The position numbers and the translations under genes are program-made. From contig JBBDHG010000043.1 in NCBI GenBank assembly GCA_037951165.1, forward strand, positions 3,224,001 through 3,288,000: a DNA stretch of 64,000 bases. The letters run 5' to 3'. Position 1 is the first letter of the stretch, and each line of letters opens with the position of its first letter. This DNA comes from Lophius americanus (lineage: Eukaryota > Chordata > Actinopteri > Lophiiformes > Lophiidae). Shown here piece by piece: positions 25,461-37,799 of the stretch. Under the pieces are notes generated by a model, which made no database searches, had not been told where the DNA came from, and saw only the letters and a list, made by a program, of their open reading frames with translations.

Positions 25461-25899
25461 TCAGACTCAGGTTGATGAAGAGCCGGCAGAAACACAATCC
25501 TCCAGCAGGCAGCAGAAATGTTGAAGAAGCAGCAGCAGCGGGAGGAGAAGCAGGAAGAGAAGCAGCTCCGGCGGTCGGCTTCGTCTTCCCCCTCACCACC
25601 TAACAGAACTCAGACACACTTGTAAGCCCGGTGTGTTTAGGTCATGCTCAAAGTATGCCTGTGCCGATGTTCTGCAAGCTCAGGGAAACCACATCCTGTC
25701 ACATATTTACCTCCCTCCCCTTTCTCTCTTTCCTATGTGCTGTTCTCTCCCTCTGTCTCTTTTCCTGTCTTTTCACTCACTCCCCCGTGATTGTCTGAAG
25801 CAACTGAGCGCTCTGACCCAGCGTCTGTTCAGCGCAGCCTCCCTGCCTATCTCTCCGGCAGCGCACCAGTTCCACTCGGCTGACTGAAGAATCCATCTG

Positions 25900-26045
25900 A
25901 GGAGGAGAGAAGAGGAGGAGGAGGAAGAGGGAGAGAGAGGGAAGGAGGAGGGAGAGGGTGATAGAGGGGAGATGGGGAGGAGGCATCGCTGGGAAATACC
26001 AGAGTTAGGGAGGAGGAAGGGTGGTGGGAGTTGTTTAGGGAGAGA
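25900..26045. repeat. Purine-rich (GAG/GGA) low-complexity tract
   Basis: Strand-asymmetric AG-rich DNA. The Ser/Pro/Leu-rich minus-strand frames are its shadow. Confidence 0.8.
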
Positions 26046-26744
26046 AGGGCTAAATTCAGCTTGGTAAGTAGAAATAGTAATCAATGGTTACCATGAGGGA
26101 CGCAGAGAAGAAGAATGGAGGCATTTAGATGCTGTGCAACATATTGCATATTTAATATGTCCGGGTCGAGACCCCCTATAGCTCAGTATTTATTATTTAA
26201 GCCAGTTTTTTATGAGGGACCACCAGTCTGCAGGCACGCCACTCCTCTTTATGAACTGTCACAACAACTACAGCCACCGCCACGTGAAGAATAATAGATC
26301 CACGTTGGAGGATTCTTCAGAGAGGTTTCCATCTTTCACGACTCACGATGGGGGGTTTTATATGCATCATTTTGACGAGTACTTTCTAATATTTCTCACC
26401 ATTATATTTCAATCCCAACAAAGGATCGCATTACTTTGTGTGTGGGTGTGTGTGGGATAGGGTTCTGTTGCAATGAGGCGTATCGCCCAAATGTGCAGTT
26501 CCCTTCAGCGTCATGGCAGGTTTTACACATTTCATCTTATTGTGTTTGGTTTTACAAATTCTGTTAACTCTCATTTAGTTGGTTAATTTCTGGAGAACGA
26601 GGTCTGATTAATCGGCGGTGGACCTCCTGCCTTGCATCAAATACTGGACAAGCATGTTAGCGACTAGCTAGCAGAGATGTAGCAGATACATAACCAGATA
26701 TTTATATCCCTAAGAAGTCGCAGATGTTATGGAATCATCATTGA

Positions 26745-27665
26745 TGCGTCGTCAGCAGATTCTTCTCGATTTCGCAACAACTCAAAAACGATTTCAAAGA
26801 TCATTTTTAAAACTTTTACCCACATATTTTTATCCTGCGTAATGTTTTATAAAATACGGCACATTCTATCGCATAAAGATTCAGAAAAGTTAGTTCATGC
26901 ATTTATTACTTCCAGGCTGGTTTACTGTAATGCCCTACTAGCAGGTAGTCCCAATAAGTCTCTGAAGCCCCTCCAAGTGATCCAGAACGCTGCTGTACGT
27001 GTGCTGACCAGAACCAGGTTAAGAGAACATATCTCTCCTGTATTAGCATCCCATCATTGGCTCCCGTTAAAATCTAGAATCGAATTAAGAATCCTTTTGC
27101 TCACGTATAAAGCCCTTAACGGACAGACACCAACGTATCTGAAGGAGCTCATAGTTCCATATTGCCCAACCAGAACTCTGCGCTCCCAGCATGCAGGGTT
27201 GCGTGAAGTCCCTAGAGTCCCCAGAACTAGAATGGGAGCCAGAGCGTTCAGCTGTCAGGCTCCTCTCCTGTGGAACACTCTCCCAATCTCGGTTCAGGGG
27301 GGAAAAAACCCTCTCTACATTTAAAAGTAGGCTTAAAACCTTCCCACCCTAGAGAAACGGGAAAAAGTGGATTAACATAGCTGGTATCATAGCGTCTCGC
27401 TCTCTCTCTCCCTCTCCCCCCACATAAAATCCAACCAGTCATAGCAGTAGGCTGTCCACCCTGAGCCTTGGATCTGCTTGAGGTTTCTGCCCGTTACAAG
27501 GCCGTTTTTTCTCGCCACTGTAACCAAGCACTTGGTCACGGAGGAATTTGTTGGGTGTCTTTGAGATAGTCATATAAAGAGTTTGGTCCAGACCTGCTCT
27601 TTCTGGAAAGCACCTTGATACAACTGTTGTTGTCAATTGGCTCTATATAAATAAAGATTGATTTA
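26745..27665 (+). mobile_element. L2-type LINE, 5'-truncated 3' end (dead)
   Basis: This is the C-terminal part of a non-LTR retrotransposon reverse-transcriptase ORF plus its 3' UTR. The frame at 26842-27324 contains the conserved fish L2 blocks 'HAFITSRLVYCNALLAG' (the usual motif has RLDYCN; here Asp is Val), 'LQVIQNAAVRVLTRTR', 'PVLASHHWLPLKSRIE' and 'LLLTYKALNG', ending in 'RAFSCQAPLLWNTLP'. A G/A run near 27300 shifts the frame just before the 'TFKSRLKT' C-terminus, which continues in another frame. The 3' UTR ends in the family-typical 'ggctctatataaataaagattga'-like tail, with an ATTG repeat just downstream (27689-27704). Such 5' truncation is usual for LINE insertion. Confidence 0.88.
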
Positions 27666-27739
27666 TAGACTTCAGTGACAGGGATCTGGATTGATTGATT
27701 GATTTTGGATTTTTTTGGTGTAACACACTATTTAACTAA

Positions 27740-27975
27740 CCTTGTGTCCAATTAAGTCCAAATGTGTTGCATATGTATCAACTCGAGGCAATTTATCTTG
27801 GATATCTCACATTTTATTCTAATAGTTAATATTTTACTCACTAGGGTAAGATTTTTTTTTAATGAAAAACCCTGTTTTGCAGTTATAACTTCCCTTTTAA
27901 TTTGAGGATTTCAATGAGGGGAATTGTTTGTAAAACGCATAGTATTGGGGGCATTCGAGGACATACCCTTGCTTC
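27740..27975 (-). repeat. Interspersed repeat family II, inverted copy
   Basis: Resembles the left-edge copy in the same (reverse) orientation: 'caattaagtccaaatgtg', 'ctcactagggtaag', 'cagttataacttc' and 'gggaattgtttgtaaaac'. It is degenerate. Confidence 0.55.
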
Positions 27976-28574
27976 ATGGGATGACAGCATAAGCCTAGTG
28001 TGATCAGACATTGGTAGAGAGGCGGCCAGAAAGACAAGTCTAATAACTACTAATATTTCAACATAAAAGTTGATTTTGTATAAGCCTTGTGTTTAAAAGT
28101 TGCTCTTCTGTAACCGAAAAAAATCTGTTATTTCGGGTTTTGAGTTCAGCTTAAATGGACAAAGGGTGATGACAAAGCTTCACCATACATGGTTGGTTGT
28201 TTTTCCTGTTTCAAGCTTGGTTTCTGCTGAGAGAGTGCATGTGGCACACTGACCCATGTGTCTGGAATGAGGCATGAGGGTTGGACAAAATCCTGCTGAG
28301 TGAAACAGCCAGTGGCTTAATTACATTATCAAGAGAGTAAAAAGAAATCGGATTGAATAGAACGACTCTAAAAAGATGAAAGAAAAGGGAACATTTGTTT
28401 TGGACTATCATTTAATTGTGAAAATACATTCCATATTCAATCACACAAGCCAAATGTTTTGGCTTATTTGATAAGAAGTAAACCATTCCTACGTTAAGGA
28501 ATCTGAGGAAGGTCATGTGATGAACTCTTTTTCTTGTAAAAAGAACATGGTTAAACGGATTTTGATGTATAAAG

Positions 28575-28747
28575 GTACCTTTCCACTGAAGAAAATGATA
28601 TTACATGTCTTCAAAGATGCCTTTCAAGTGGAGAAAATGAAATGACATGTCCTCAAGGGTGACCTCCCCGTGGAGAAAATCAGATGACATGCCCTTTCCG
28701 GCTTCTTTTTGAGTCGACACAATGATGAGACCTGCCCTCTATCATCT
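28575..28747 (+). repeat. Degenerate minisatellite, about 43-bp units
   Basis: Four diverged head-to-tail units of the form 'gcctttcaagtggagaaaat', then 'gaaatgacatgtcctcaa'. Related units reappear at about 30.13 kb. Confidence 0.75.
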
Positions 28748-29293
28748 GGGGTACTTTGAAAAACAGCCGGACTTTGCTGAAAAGCGAATGTCTTGCAATT
28801 ACCAAAAATTACCCGCGTCATACATCGACAACATTTGTCTCACATATCCTTTTTCACTATGTCACGCCAACCTTTGACTCAGCACAGGATTTGTCGGCAT
28901 ATGATCGTCGCCGTGACAACTACTTTGATTTTCATGTGATGCAACATGAGATGTCGCGTGAGGCACTGAGACTAACATGCAAGGTTTTTTTGAAAGGAGA
29001 GGCTTCAAAATTTAGATATCTCTGACTCTGAACCTTAAAATTAGCAGCAAGCTTAATCGAGGCCAGCAGCAAGACAATGAAGAAATGTACGATGAAACTA
29101 CTTGCGGGGCTCCTTTCTGTGTGTCTGGTATGTGGAATCAAATTGTCACAGCACGCAATGGTTCCGAGCAAACTTCCAAGACACCAGACAACAAATCATC
29201 CATTACTCACCATCAAAGCAATGGTGCTTGAAAAATCAATACAGCTATCAAGTGAAGGAGTGGATGAAGCGTGCACTAGTGCCAGAGATCTAA

Positions 29294-29560
29294 CTCAATC
29301 AACCAATCCATCAAACTTTATTTACGTCGCACTTTTCATACATAAGAGAGTAACACCAATGGCTTCACATGGATAAAAAAAATACTATTTTGGCCCTCAC
29401 CAATCACCATCCCCTTTCTCAGACAAGACAAAAGTAGACGACAAAAAATGGAGCAAGACAAGAACTATAAGCAGTTTGAAAACCATCAAGTCCCTCACTT
29501 CTCCCGACAGCCATCTCCATACGTGCACCTAGTAAAAACAAAAAAAACGACATAATGGGA
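29294..29560 (-). mobile_element. Inverted 3' end of a LINE-like element
   Basis: The segment 'caatcaaccaatccatcaaa', followed by 'ctttatttacgtcgcac', is the reverse complement of a LINE 3' tail ('aataaagtttgatgg', then ATTG repeats). The following 200 bases have no coding capacity. The boundary is approximate. Confidence 0.5.
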
Positions 29561-30125
29561 CTATAAAAACAGGAACGGTACGGATGAAAGTATTTTTTGT
29601 AAACCAGACTGTTTCATGCATCCAGGAAAAACTGGAGGCAGTATAAATAATAAGACAGAAAAAAAAAAAACTAAAAACTGTCACAAATTTAGAAACATCA
29701 AACATATAGAATTATAGATATATAAGTAAATAAACAGATGTCGTTAAAAGCCTGACCAAAAATGAATAATCATGAGTTTTGAAATTCCATTATCAACTAC
29801 AAATTTGTGCAAAATGAGCTTTTCCAAAATGACGCCTACTGACATCACAAACGTGCAGAAAGTAACTTAGGGCTGGAAACCAGAAACTCTGTGTCCAACT
29901 CTCATCCTTCCCAGCCAGCATGATTGTTATACAAGGTTCAGATTTCCCATTGATAGCAAATCACATTTACTTGCCTCTTTCTCAATACATGACGTTTTGT
30001 GTGTGGACTAGCTTCGGCCGTCTGAGGGATGCAGAGTGTGCATTTTTCTAAATATAATTTAGAGTGTGATTAATCAAGATTTTGTACAATTTGACAGAAC
30101 CCGTGACTGAAAAAATGGTAGCAGC

Positions 30126-30386
30126 TCTAGGTGTGCTCTTCTAGTGAAGAAAAAACGATATTGTGCCATCAAAGATGCCCGTACATTGGAGAAAACCCTC
30201 TAGGGTGCCTTTCTAGTTGATAAAGCAGAATAAAGGACACTCTATTGAGCATTTCTAGGAAACAAGACTGGGTAAAATTCACTAACAGCTGCACATAATT
30301 TGGAGAAATCGTGATGAAATGCCCTCTGGAGTTCCCCTAAGTGCTAAAATGCGATGAAGCACCGTATAGCCTGCCCTACATGCTAA
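30126..30386 (+). repeat. Diverged second block of the 43-bp minisatellite
   Basis: Carries repeated 'tctagtgaagaaaa', 'attggagaaaac', 'gatgaaatgccctctg' and 'gatgaagcaccgtatag' steps with spacing of roughly 40-50 bases. The units are much more degraded than at 28.6 kb. Confidence 0.55.
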
Positions 30387-31238
30387 GAAAAAATAGTTGG
30401 CGTCTATACCTTTCCAAGGGTTTAAATTGTCAATTATTTCTCTGTGTTTTAATTACAGAGATGTAGCGGTTGTAATCACTGAGTCACATAATGAAACATT
30501 TTGTTATCTAAAACCAGGGTTCACTGTTGCACCATAAATATATGGAAACATATTCACTCTGCTAAGTCTGATCTTACTACATTCATATTTTTAGACATAC
30601 TTTTCAAAAAGGAGGAGCAAGAAAAAATATTGTTTCTTGGTTTTGTTCAAATCAATTTGGTTCCATTACAGATAGCGGTAGTCGGGTCACTCGTTCAGTA
30701 TCGGTGCTGAATGGCTCCTGGACAATGATGATTAATCTAACAGAACTTGGCATCTGTCAAGGATGTTTAAAAACAAAAAGGAGGAAAAAAATGCTGCTTA
30801 CAGAGAATCATACAGCTGTTACACAGTCAATATCAAGACATTTTTGGAGCCATACAAGAAACAACTGTCTGTCTGACAGCCAGTGTATTCAAGTCTTAAA
30901 TAGCTCAACAACTGGAGGATGGATCGCCGTGAAATCTCATACAGCTGTCCGTAATCCCTAGTAAATTAATAATGGCTTTGGTGGTTCCAGAAAAAAATAA
31001 TCTTGCACAAAGTCCAATTGTGCGAGATGGCCAATGTCCAATATGTCTATTTTGATTCATGAATACATATTCTAAATGAAATGAAGTTCCCATCAGCCTC
31101 AGCTCTGCTGTGTTTAGTGCAATGAATATGTATTAGCATGCTGGCATTCTATACTAATAAGGAGAACATGCTAGCTATCACACCTGCTACTCATAAGCAT
31201 GTTGGCAGAGCCGCCGTGAGCATGTTAGCATGCTCATA

Positions 31239-31425
31239 TTAGCGTTTGGCTCACAGCTGCATTGCTATAAACTCCTTGAGCATATGAGGTTTCTTGGGAT
31301 GGTTAGCATTGTTAGCATTTGGCTCAGAACTGCATTGATATAGACTCCCTAAGCAAACACGGTTTGCCGGGGATTGTTTACATTGTTAGCATTTGGCTCA
31401 CAGCTGCATAGCTGCTGACTCTTTA
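31239..31425 (+). repeat. 73-bp tandem repeat, 2.5 units
   Basis: Units start at 31239, 31312 and 31385, each with TTAGCATTTGGCTCACAGC (small variants) followed by 'tgcattg..atagactc'. The spacing is exactly 73 bp twice. 'ttagcatgctaa'-like palindromes lie just upstream. Confidence 0.85.
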
Positions 31426-31444
31426 AACATCCAACTTGTGATGG

Positions 31445-31905
31445 ACATGGAGGTAACTTGCCTCTTCTTCTTTGAGACAACTCCTGCTGCCTCACTGACA
31501 AACTTAATGGCCTACTGCAGATGGACTGGCCAGCGAAACATCTGCATCCTGCTCAACATTCTCACACTGACACTCCACCTGTTGCATTGGCAGTACTCCA
31601 CCAGCTCATCGTACCTCACTCTCCACACTCTTCCGCGGTCTCCTCGATATTGACTTCCCAGGAAGCCATAAGTTTGATGACCCTTAGGCCAGCACCACAC
31701 CTCTCCGGGTCAAACCTCAGTTCCCAGGCCTGTGCTGGGAACTGGAGGTGGTCCTGGACGGTGATACGACTTTGTCACCAGCACTGACGAAAGCCATGGT
31801 CCTCTTCACTGGATGGATGTGTTCGCAGAGGCTAATCCCACTGCACATGGTTTCCAATATGGCCGCCAGGACTTGGTTGTGACACCAGCGATAGTCCTGT
31901 CTCAT
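31445..31905 (-). pseudogene. Decayed retrotransposon protein C-terminal domain
   Basis: On the minus strand, pieces of a widespread fish non-LTR retrotransposon protein appear in order but in different frames: 'YRWCHNQVLAAI', 'RTMAFVSAGDKV', then after a shift 'MASWEVNIEE', after another shift 'RYDELVEYCQCNRW' and a Met-Phe-Arg-Trp-Pro stretch, and finally 'AIKFVSEAAG'. These correspond to the family blocks usually read as YRWRHDQVL, TFVKAGE, ELTVPWE, RYAELAAEAE..GW and AIK..SEAAE. At least two frameshifts and two stops make it dead. The assignment rests on block order and spacing, not on an alignment. Confidence 0.7.
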
Positions 31906-32039
31906 TATTATGCTATATCTGCATCACAACACATTACAATTCTTCTTTCGTCAATAAGTGAACATGTTGTAAGAGTGTGTTATGTTAAATCTGCAGTGTT
32001 TAAGATTTTTCGTCATATAATATAGACAGATAGTTGCCA

Positions 32040-33700
32040 ATCACCTCAAGCTCCCATTCCAAGCATGTAGAAGAACCTGCTTAGTTGCTACATTATCACA
32101 CAAAAAAGCCAAAGTAGCAACTTCATTTGTAGAGATAAAAAAGTTAGCAACCTGCAATGGTTATCTTTTATCTTTGTTTGTTGTTTTCAAGCAGGAATAA
32201 ACTATTAATGGAGTTTCATAAAACTTAAAAAAATGTCAGGCATATGATCATGAGGAAGGCAAAACATTTTAGAGTAAATCCATAAAGTGTCAGGAGACAG
32301 GAAGTTGGCCCCTCTTAACATTGCAGATTGAGCCATTTCCATCTATTGTTAAATTGTCTTTAAAATGACGAGTAAGGACCCACCTTCAGGACCTCTAGTG
32401 ATACTGGCTTTGATGTCTGTGTGACATGTGACTTTGATGTCTTTGTAACATTTGATCGTGTGGAAACTGCTGCCTTGCTGGACGTTCTAGTCATTATCTG
32501 TTGATTTTACACTAATAACAACCTTTTATAAGTGTATTCTCTTTTCAGGAAAGAGTGAAATAGCAATATAACAAGATGATTTGTATTAATTACAGTTTAA
32601 TAGATTCACATCCTGACTTATTAAGCTTAAACAATTTAATCACAAGCTCTTGTCAAAGTCATTAGTAAGGACTCGCCCGCTCATTTTCCAAGGTTGTAGC
32701 TATTTTTTCAAGAAGAGCCCTCATTGTGACGCTCACACATGGCTACGAGAATCTAACTCCAGGCTGCAAATTAATGATTCTTCTCTCCTAAAGACGGGAA
32801 CTCTATGCTTCTCTTTGCAGGCGCAGTAGGAGCCCCATTAGACTTAATCACCCTTCCCGAAAGCATGAGCAGAAGCTGCCAACGCGTATTGAAGTCTTGC
32901 AACATGTCTCCGATTTTTAAGGGCATTTTTCCACATTAGAGCACCTTCCATTAAAATGTATCAATACCGGCAAAGGAGAAGGGTTCTTCTATCAAATGAT
33001 ATTGTGAAACACCCGTGGAAAGACCCGAGGATGGAATTAAAAGAACAAAACAAAGTGAAACTGTTGAATATTTATATTTCCCAGCCCTTCAAAGTAATTA
33101 AATCACACGGATGCCAAAACATCTGAGCCATCCTGATTGGCACTGTGGCTTGATGAAGTAATTATCACCCAAACTGTGATTTCCAGCATACTGATACTTT
33201 CTATATACAACTACATAATAACAAAAAGTGAAAGAAATATACAAATTTAATCTAGATATGACCATCACATGATGTCATCAACGATCAGGTCATCATAAGA
33301 TACAAACTTTACAAGGTTTACTTTTTCTGTTCAAATGACGTCTTTTACTCTCTGTGACTTTGTGGAAACGTGACATTAGTGCCATAGAAATGAAATAACA
33401 TGTCATTAAGATGAGCAGACGATCATATTGTTTGTGGAAACATCAGTCTTTCTGCAGACCGACTGGTTTAGTGGAAACACCCACATCACTGAGGGATGAT
33501 TCTAAATGAGCTTCTCCCTCATTCTGTTGTAAATTAATAACACTGTTCAGTCACAAACTTTTATTATATTCATGTTCCTACATAAATTTCACAGTTTGGT
33601 TTTTTCATTGGACCTCAGCTGCTTCCACAGCCCGTCTGTGACTTGTGGTGTGACAGTGCCCCCGAGTGTTTAGTATGGAAAGTGAGCTTTTAAAATCGAG
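32040..33700. other. Intergenic stretch, no gene recognised
   Basis: AT-rich, with no repeat or exon I could name. Confidence 0.4.

Positions 33701-33701
<1 letters not shown>

Positions 33702-33731
<30 letters not shown>
33702..33731. repeat. (ATA)n microsatellite
   Basis: About ten units. Confidence 0.9.
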
Positions 33732-33837
33732 GATAAACAGGAATGTCTCTTCTTTGATATTCTTTTATTATTTATAGATTTAGATTAATATAGTATTTGG
33801 ATTAGTATTTAGATTGAGTGTATGTGTATATGCAGGT

Positions 33838-33884
33838 GTATGTATATATATATATATATATTCACATATATATATATACATATG
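33838..33884. repeat. (TA)n / palindromic TA-rich tract
   Basis: Two TA runs separated by 'ttcacatatatatatatac', followed by 'atatgtgaa', which gives self-complementary potential. Confidence 0.85.
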
Positions 33885-33989
33885 TGAATATCTGTATAAA
33901 TAACTGTATGTAACGCTGCTGCAACGACTACATTTTTAATGAATGATAAAGTTTCTATCCATCTATTTATATTGGTTTGTTTGACTTGT

Positions 33990-34085
33990 ACAGGGTGAAC
34001 CCCAACTCTCTCAAATTGTCAGCTGGGATAGGCTCCAGCCCCTGCAACCCAGAAGAGGACAAGCGCTTACGGATAATAAAAATAA
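33990..34085 (+). mobile_element. Fish SINE/LINE 3' fragment
   Basis: Contains 'tgtacagggtgaacccc', 'gtcagctgggataggctcc', 'agcccctgcaaccc' and 'gacaagcgcttacggataat', the common teleost element 3' region. It is 5'-truncated. The same family has its front part at about 45.75 kb. Confidence 0.75.
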
Positions 34086-34809
34086 TTTAATTGAGATTGT
34101 GTCTTTTGTCATGTGTTTCCTTGTCTGTATTTTCTTTAGTTACCTGATAATGAGGCATAACAATGTTAATTTCACTATATTATAATTAATATAGAATATT
34201 AGATATTCTAATTTCACTGTTGTTTGGCATGCTGTAATGTTCCATTCGTTTTTAGGGTGACCCCTTCATATAACAAGTTTATTTTCATTTGTGTTTGGAG
34301 GTTATTTTTTAATAAATTCCAAATGGCTTGTATTTGGTAACATATTTCAATAAATATTATAAAATCTAGCTTGAAGGCTGTTTCCAGTCCGTACTGACTG
34401 TTGACATCCAAAATTGATGAACTCCAGTGTCCCTACAAAAAATGAAAAACAAAATGCATGACATGTAAGCTTCCACTCATTTGTTTACTGCAATGATTTG
34501 ACAGGTGAAAATATGATTATGTGACGCTGGCGGAGATGACAGTATATTGACAGTGACATTCTATTGAGACGGAACAATCCTGCAAGGCTGTTTGTCTCTC
34601 ATATAAGACAAAAGGAAATGGTTATATAATGTAAATGATTTCTGCCGTCATGAATAATAGAGTTGGTGAGTAAGACGGTGAAACATGTGGTTTTTAACTA
34701 GAAGTTCATACGACATGTTTATTACATTGTAGCTAGATAATGTATCCCTCTATATCTTGTAGGAAAAGGGAAGTTCCAGATTTTTCTTTTTTGCAGGTCA
34801 GATTCTTCC

Positions 34810-35880
34810 TGAAATTAATCCAATCCAATCCAGTCCAACTTTATTTATAGAGCACATTTAAAACAACAACCACCAAATTGCTTTCCATTCCAAGAACACA
34901 ATAACCACACAATAAAACACAAAACTATAAAGCACGATATAAAATACATCACAATAAGACCTAGTAAAATACACTAGCAAAACACGAGACAACACACTAA
35001 AACACAATAAAATACAATAGAAACACAATAAAGCACAAAATAAACACGGTAAAACACTATACAACAAAAAATGAAACACAAAAGAAACACAATTAAAGAC
35101 TTTTAACGCGATAGCAGCACAATAGAACCAAAATAAAACACAATAAAGCTAAATTAAATAATACAGTTGTAAGACAACACAATAGAAACACAGTAAACCC
35201 AGTAAAATACAGTAGTTAAACAACAAAATAAAAAACAATAGAAACACAATAGTAACACGATAAAACACAACACAATTAAGCACAATAAAAGCCAGTAAAA
35301 TAAAGTAGCAAACAACACAATGAAACACAGTAGAAACACAATAGAAACAATAAAACACAAAAAACTCAATAAAAAAATAATGAAACACAATAGAAACACA
35401 ATAAAAAACAGTAAGAAAAACAATAGGAGCACAGTAGAAACACAATAGAAACAATAAAACACAAATAAAACACAGAAAAAACACAATGGAAACACAATAA
35501 AATACGCGGCACAAAGCAAAGGCGACTCTGGTGGTTAGTCATTGAAATGTCAATAAAGTGTTTTAAGGCAGGATTTAAACGCTGTAAGCAGCGGTCCAGC
35601 ACGATATGGGGAAGCAGCTTCTTCCAAAGTTTGTGGGATACGACTGCAAGAGCTCCGTCCCCCCTGTACTTTAGTCTAGATTTGGGAACGACGAGGAGTG
35701 ACTGATCAGGCGACCGAAGAGACTGTAGTCGGGTGTTTAGTATGAGGCGACGGTGAGGTAAGAGCAAGCCAGAACATTCAAGGCTTTACAAGAAAACAAC
35801 AAAATTTTGAAATGAATCCTAAAATACACAAGAAGTCAACGGAGGGAGGCAAGAATAGGAGTCATGTTCTCTTGTTTACG
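34810..35880 (-). mobile_element. Inverted LINE-3'-derived repeat with internal minisatellite
   Basis: Starts with 'aatccagtccaactttatt' and 'tatagagcacatttaaaac', the inverted 3' end of a fish LINE. The right part (35520-35880) has 'aaggcaggatttaaacgc', 'gcgaccgaagagactg' and 'aacattcaaggctttacaag', all typical of a common teleost dispersed repeat. The middle is a tandem array. Confidence 0.7.
34895..35515. repeat. A/C-rich minisatellite (acacaataaaacacaatagaa-like)
   Basis: About 600 bases of degenerate units mixing 'cacaataaaa' and 'cacaatagaaa'. The long Phe/Cys/Val/Leu-rich minus-strand frames here are translations of this array, not membrane proteins. Confidence 0.9.
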
Positions 35881-37275
35881 TGTCCCCGTCAGTAACAGAG
35901 CAGCAGGAGACGTGACAGCGAGGCGTGACCACACCACGTGTGTTCATACCCATCTCTGATATGTTTCATGCATCTTTTTTGTAAATCTGTCCATCACTTC
36001 TTGTGCCATCCAAGTACACAGAAAAACACACTCAACCTGTGTGGTAAAATTCAATTATTTCTTCTTGAGGACACCATCTGCCCTTCTACCCAGTTGTATG
36101 GCAACAAATTAAGCAGTTTAAGCATAACCAATAAAGATTTTTAAAAAAAAGAAAGAAACTTTAACTTGCAATGCTCCAAATCGTGGAAGATATTTTTTAC
36201 TGAAACCATTCTTTTCACTGGATCCTTTCCAAAATGTAATGGATTCCTTCCTGTCTGACCCTTTGACAAAGTTTCACCAAAATCCAACTGGCAATTAAGG
36301 GATGATAGGTAGAAATGGTGAACAAAGCCCTATATCTAAAAAAAAAAAGTAGAATGTAATCCCTGCAACTGTCCCTTTATCTTCCACCAATTCCACCGAT
36401 GCTTGACCCTTGTAAGAAGTTCTATGAAAATCTGCCCGGTTGTCAATGCCTTATTCGCAGAAACGGTGAAAAAAGTCATTGACAAACGTTAAATAAATTT
36501 AAAAAAACATCCTGGATACTTACGATCTGTGAGACATAACAGGATATTCCCTGTCTGATGGTTTCCCACAAAGCTTCATGAGGGCATGAAAATCCATGAA
36601 GTGTATTAATTGTGTTTGATTGTAATCTTGCTATCAGTCAAAGCGACAGAATAAACAAACTGAACTAATCCCTTAATATTCAACTAAACCTCCTTGGAAG
36701 CTCATTATACATCTCTTCTCTTTGTTTACATTGAACCTCTCAAAATGTATTTGTATAAAAGTTTTTGTCTTTTGTAAATATTTATTTTGAATATCATTGT
36801 GATGGAAATATGCAATAAGAATAACGGGGTATGACTTAAGCTTAAAAGTTCCACAAAGCTATTTGGACAAGAAAAGTTATTACCTCCAAAGCTCAGTGCA
36901 TTAGGTTTTCAGTTTTCTGCCCAGTGTGCTCGCCTCTATCTGCACTCAGGCAGCCTTATTGTGCTCACAGGCCACTATTAGTTAAATGTTGTGTCCATTG
37001 TTCCACATAATGGAAAGAGGGGAAAGAAAATTGTATCTGCATGTGTACGAAGCTGGTGGCTTATAAAGCAATACAGCCTCATATCAATCCTCAGGTGGGC
37101 CGTTCAGAGCTGTTGGCCGTGGAGAGAGAACTGATACTATACTAATATATATAGATACTTGGTATGATACTATACTAATAATATCTGAAAAGCCAGCAAC
37201 ACCCACTGGCCCATAGAAATGTACATAACAAAATGGATCTAACTAGGGTTATGCTGTGTTCCACAACATCAAGGG

Positions 37276-37795
37276 TTTATCTCCGAAAAGCCCCTGATCC
37301 CCTGCACTGTACAAGCAAAGTAAAAGAACTTCTGTCTGCTCTTTCCCTTTTTAGGTTGTCTCCGCAGTGGATCGTCTTGTTCCGTAAATTCATTTGGAAT
37401 AGATTTTTACGTGAGATGCCTTTCTTGACACAACCTTACCCATTTATCCAGGCTTTGGAAGCGGCACTAGATGAGGTTTATTAAGATATATCACCTGGAT
37501 TTTATTCATACTCACCAAATTTGTTCCAAATCAGACCAACATTAGAGAATTTCTGGCCTGAAAACTTTTTGATATCAAGGTTCCTGTAGAGTCAGAAATA
37601 AACAGATGACATTTCCCAAAATCAGTCCGGTTCTTCCTCGCAATAAGGGTCATGTTGGTATCAAATTAGAAAAAATCAATTTAATGCTTTTTTAGTTATC
37701 ATGTTGAAAAGAAAGATCTTTGGTGGTGATGACGATTCCGTCAAATCCCCGACTTTTCGTCGATATAATTATGTTGGTGATCCCCCAGTTGTCAT
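37276..37795 (+). repeat. Interspersed repeat family II copy, interrupted
   Basis: The left block (37276-37325, 'cccctgatcccctgcactgt') and the right block (about 37485-37795, 'cccaaaatcagtccggttc', 'cgtcgatataattatg') match the family. About 160 bases between them (37326-37484) are not shared with other copies and are open in one frame. Confidence 0.65.
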
Positions 37796-37799
37796 TAAG

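Noticed and set aside
34895..35515. Regular repeat spacing suggesting a CRISPR-like array
   Set aside because: Units are short, degenerate and without unique spacers; it is a minisatellite in a vertebrate genome.
35149..35519. Two long Phe/Cys/Val/Leu-rich minus-strand frames that look like membrane proteins
   Set aside because: They are translations of the A/C-rich minisatellite; the frames stay open only because the repeat lacks stops on that strand.
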